Positions 19,422 through 21,386 of a stretch of DNA of 21,386 nt are shown one piece after another (position 1 is the first letter of the stretch; each line of letters opens with the position of its first letter). Source of the stretch: Saccoglossus kowalevskii. Its lineage: Eukaryota; Hemichordata; Enteropneusta; Harrimaniidae. The notes beneath the pieces were generated by a model. The model made no database searches, was not told the origin of the DNA, and was given only the letters and a program-made list of their open reading frames with translations. A program made the position numbers and the translations under genes. Location: NCBI RefSeq assembly GCF_000003605.2, contig NW_003135347.1:178258-199643 (forward strand), given 5' to 3'.

Positions 19422-19762
19422 CTGATATTTATTTATTTGAAATAATTAAAAAAAAAAATTGAATTGATTAGGTCTATCATTAAAGTAAGCTGACGGTTTT
19501 CCTGAAAACAAGATTAATGGCAAAATTATGTAAGTTTCCATATTACTGATAGAGATCGGTTAACCTTGAAGCGCTCTGGACGTTTGTATGATTACAGAGT
19601 ATAGAGTATTTCAGATGAAATATTGATAATGGTTGGAAATATTGATTTATTAAGAGAAACGTAGATTGCACAGTCGTTGGATGAATATAATTCAATATTA
19701 CGTGTGATGCAAAACATGACACACACCGTTAGAATTCGCTAAAGATCAATATTCATGCAATT

Positions 19763-19789
19763 ATGGATGTCGAAGACATTGATTTTGAA
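19763..19789 (+). CDS. Candidate alternative first coding exon (9 codons)
   Basis: ATG at 19763 (A at -3, G at +4) opens MDVEDIDFE and ends at GAA|GTAAGT (19789/19790). The donor is a perfect consensus in phase 0, the same phase as the 13952 donor of the ARHGAP6-like exon, so it could splice to the same exon 2 and give an isoform without the 222-residue N-terminus. An in-frame TAG lies upstream at 19730-19732. The acidic peptide is plausible, but ATG-plus-donor combinations of this length arise by chance in several kilobases of intron. No TATA box was found nearby. Confidence 0.22.
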
Positions 19790-20542
19790 GTAAGTTTAAC
19801 TGTAAAAAATATTACATGTTCTTCTTGCATATTTTTTTTAAGTTATATAAAATAGTTTGGAAAATAATGATAAAAAACATGCGAGATTCCCATGTATAAT
19901 TATCATTATGCGTTCTGCATGGTATATCAGTTTGACGTACAGCCTGAACATTAATTGAGTAAAAAGACTCTACCCACATTTGTATTAAGTGTTTAAACAG
20001 TGCCTACCAACCATAATTCTGGTTATTTTCATCTGGAAAATGACCATTATGAGAAATATTTTCACATGTCGTTTGTTCTATGCATATCTGGAATACAAGC
20101 GTCATTGGCATGCTAACCACACAATCAAACACTATATACCGGGTACTCAAAAGCATACCACTGTATGTGTATTGAAGTTTTCAACATTTTCTAATCTAAT
20201 AAAGACTGCCCAATATTGCATTATAACAGAGCAGGCAAGGATGGGGGTAATATATTTGGCCGAGGAATAGTCAAGCGCATTGTTGAAAATCAACCAACAT
20301 TCATTTCCTTTTATTATGAATATAAGTATACCCCCGGTAATATTAACTGATTTTAGTCAAAAAGAAAATTGAAAATAAACCCACGCAATACATCGTACTA
20401 GATCATATTATATTCATTGATTGCATAATTGGTTACAATATTGTTAGATGCGCAGTGGGAGGCACCGTCTACAATGTACGATGGTCCCCTTCACCTCACC
20501 TGCCCAGTATTGTCATAGACATACAAAAGAATCCTGTATTCA

Positions 20543-20576
20543 ATGGTTTTCCTTGTTACCTTGTTAGCTGTGCAAG
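20543..20576 (+). CDS. Candidate signal-peptide first exon nested in the intron
   Basis: ATG at 20543 opens MVFLVTLLAVQ and the frame ends at CAAG|GTAAAT (20576/20577), phase 1. A short hydrophobic start with a phase 1 donor is a common layout for the first exon of secreted or membrane proteins. The start context is only fair (T at -3, G at +4). No following exon was found in the window. It could be a nested gene in the host intron, or chance. Confidence 0.2.
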
Positions 20577-20821
20577 GTAAATAGACTTCGGTAAACTCAG
20601 AGGGCAAATATTATTGTTATAGCGTTGAATATGTGCTCAAGGTTTGGCTTTTCAGAAGTGATTTATAGATTTCATACTAAAACGTTTTCAGGTCGATTGA
20701 CCAACTGCATGAAAAACTTTGCAAAAAAACAAAATTTCTTAACTCTAGCGTATACTGTATTTGCTCTATAATTATCATGTGTGCTTACTTAAATTACAGA
20801 GATGTTTCTTTGATTTAAAAT

Positions 20822-20852
20822 TAGTAATATTTTAATAAGTAATATTTTAAAG
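20822..20852. repeat. Short AT-rich tandem duplication
   Basis: AGTAATATTTTAATA is repeated in tandem (AGTAATATTTTAATAAGTAATATTTTAA). Confidence 0.6.
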
Positions 20853-21174
20853 ATTCAGTATACAACAAATGACATTTTGGGTTTAAATATGCTTCTATGA
20901 ATTCATTGTCAGAGCTAAAATGTATATTTAGACTTTTTTTTTCATGTTTTGCTCAGAATCTGGAAAAAGTTAAATAATACATGTACTTTGATTTAAGACA
21001 AATTGCCCTAAAATAATTTTCCCAGCCTATACTGCACAATTACAGAAGTAAAATCACATGTGTTGTGGGGTTGGTTCATAGCCAATCTGATTAAAATCTG
21101 ATGTAGTGTACGGGCTTTAATTATTTTGGCTATAAACTTATTTTAATTTTATTTTTTATTACTTTTGTTACTAA

Positions 21175-21261
21175 TTTTATTTTATTTTATTTTATTTTAT
21201 TTTATTTTATTTTATTTTATTTTATTTTATTTTATTTTATTTTATTTTATTTTATTTTATT
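21175..21261. repeat. (TTTTA)n pentanucleotide array
   Basis: About 17 perfect TTTTA units, then a single slip (TTATTATTTTA) that breaks the phase. Confidence 0.97.
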
Positions 21262-21386
21262 ATTTTACTTTGATTTTGATTTTGTGATTTTTTTAATTCC
21301 GCCCTACCTACATCTGAGCCGATGCCTATGTAACGAGATTTCAACGAGACCCACTATCGACGATTTTAGTCAACGAATCACATACC

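Larger units (their letters stand above)
13953..21386 (+). other. First intron of the ARHGAP6-like gene, continuing past the window
   Basis: It begins GTAAGTTGC at 13953. No downstream exon with the expected ARHGAP6 exon-2 signature (a W-x-S-x-SGR-type motif after a phase 0 acceptor) is seen before the window ends, so the intron is at least 7.4 kb. It is AT-rich and CpG-poor, and contains four MITE-like elements, G-runs and simple repeats. Human ARHGAP6 also has a very large first intron, which hosts the nested AMELX gene. Non-repeat stretches longer than 300 bp (14740-15370, 15910-17040, 17260-18600, 19430-21170) show no well-supported gene; weak candidate exons are listed separately. Confidence 0.6.

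Noticed and set aside
20650-20700. Acceptor sites (TTTTCAG) as exon 2 of the ARHGAP6-like gene
   Set aside because: In phase 0 both candidates hit a stop within two or three codons.
1-21386. tRNA, rRNA, CRISPR array or bacterial operon
   Set aside because: No tRNA T-arm signature with matching stem, no rRNA words, no regularly spaced identical repeats with spacers, and no prokaryotic gene density.

Overview
This is eukaryotic genomic DNA, not bacterial: it is AT-rich, has a GT-AG style splice donor, TATA-like promoters, microsatellites, MITE-like foldback elements and long non-coding stretches. Repeated TACATGTA-type words and TA-flanked MITEs would fit a marine invertebrate, perhaps a bivalve mollusc. 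That taxon is an inference from sequence texture only.

The best-supported gene starts at 13287 on the + strand. A 222-codon first coding exon ends at a consensus donor (GAG|GTAAGT, phase 0). I recognise it as the N-terminal exon of an ARHGAP6-type Rho GTPase-activating protein: it has a KLRxTRSxDP motif and ends in LWSSE, where remembered human ARHGAP6 has KLRQTRSLDP and VVWKSE at the corresponding exon end. A TATA box lies about 150 bp upstream. No exon 2 (expected to carry a W-S-SGR-type motif) and no RhoGAP domain is visible, so 13953 to 21386 is read as the 5' part of a large first intron. That intron holds two same-family MITE copies, two further terminal-inverted-repeat elements, four + strand G-runs, a (TTTTA)n array and two speculative small first exons.

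The left part (1-1620) is a degenerate minisatellite built from alternating 14/15-bp units (ATATGCAGTAGAAG / ATATGCTGCAAGAAG) interrupted by a palindromic MITE; a short array in the opposite orientation lies at about 3240-3480. Between them is a minus-strand ORF of 100 codons encoding a very basic protein with a coiled-coil heptad pattern.

The middle (about 4200-9560) holds a 35-bp near-perfect palindrome flanked by 7-bp direct repeats, a candidate two-exon 90-aa gene at 4804-5141, decayed minus-strand reading frames near 6450-6790 and 7836-7979, an A-rich tandem repeat, a TA microsatellite, two hairpins, and a 28-bp x 3 tandem array just upstream of a 46-codon small ORF. From about 9560 to 13130 I see no gene, only CpG-retaining DNA that leads into the ARHGAP6-like promoter.

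Only the ARHGAP6-like exon is assigned to a known family with reasonable confidence. The other coding calls are open-frame and splice-logic predictions without a recognised family.
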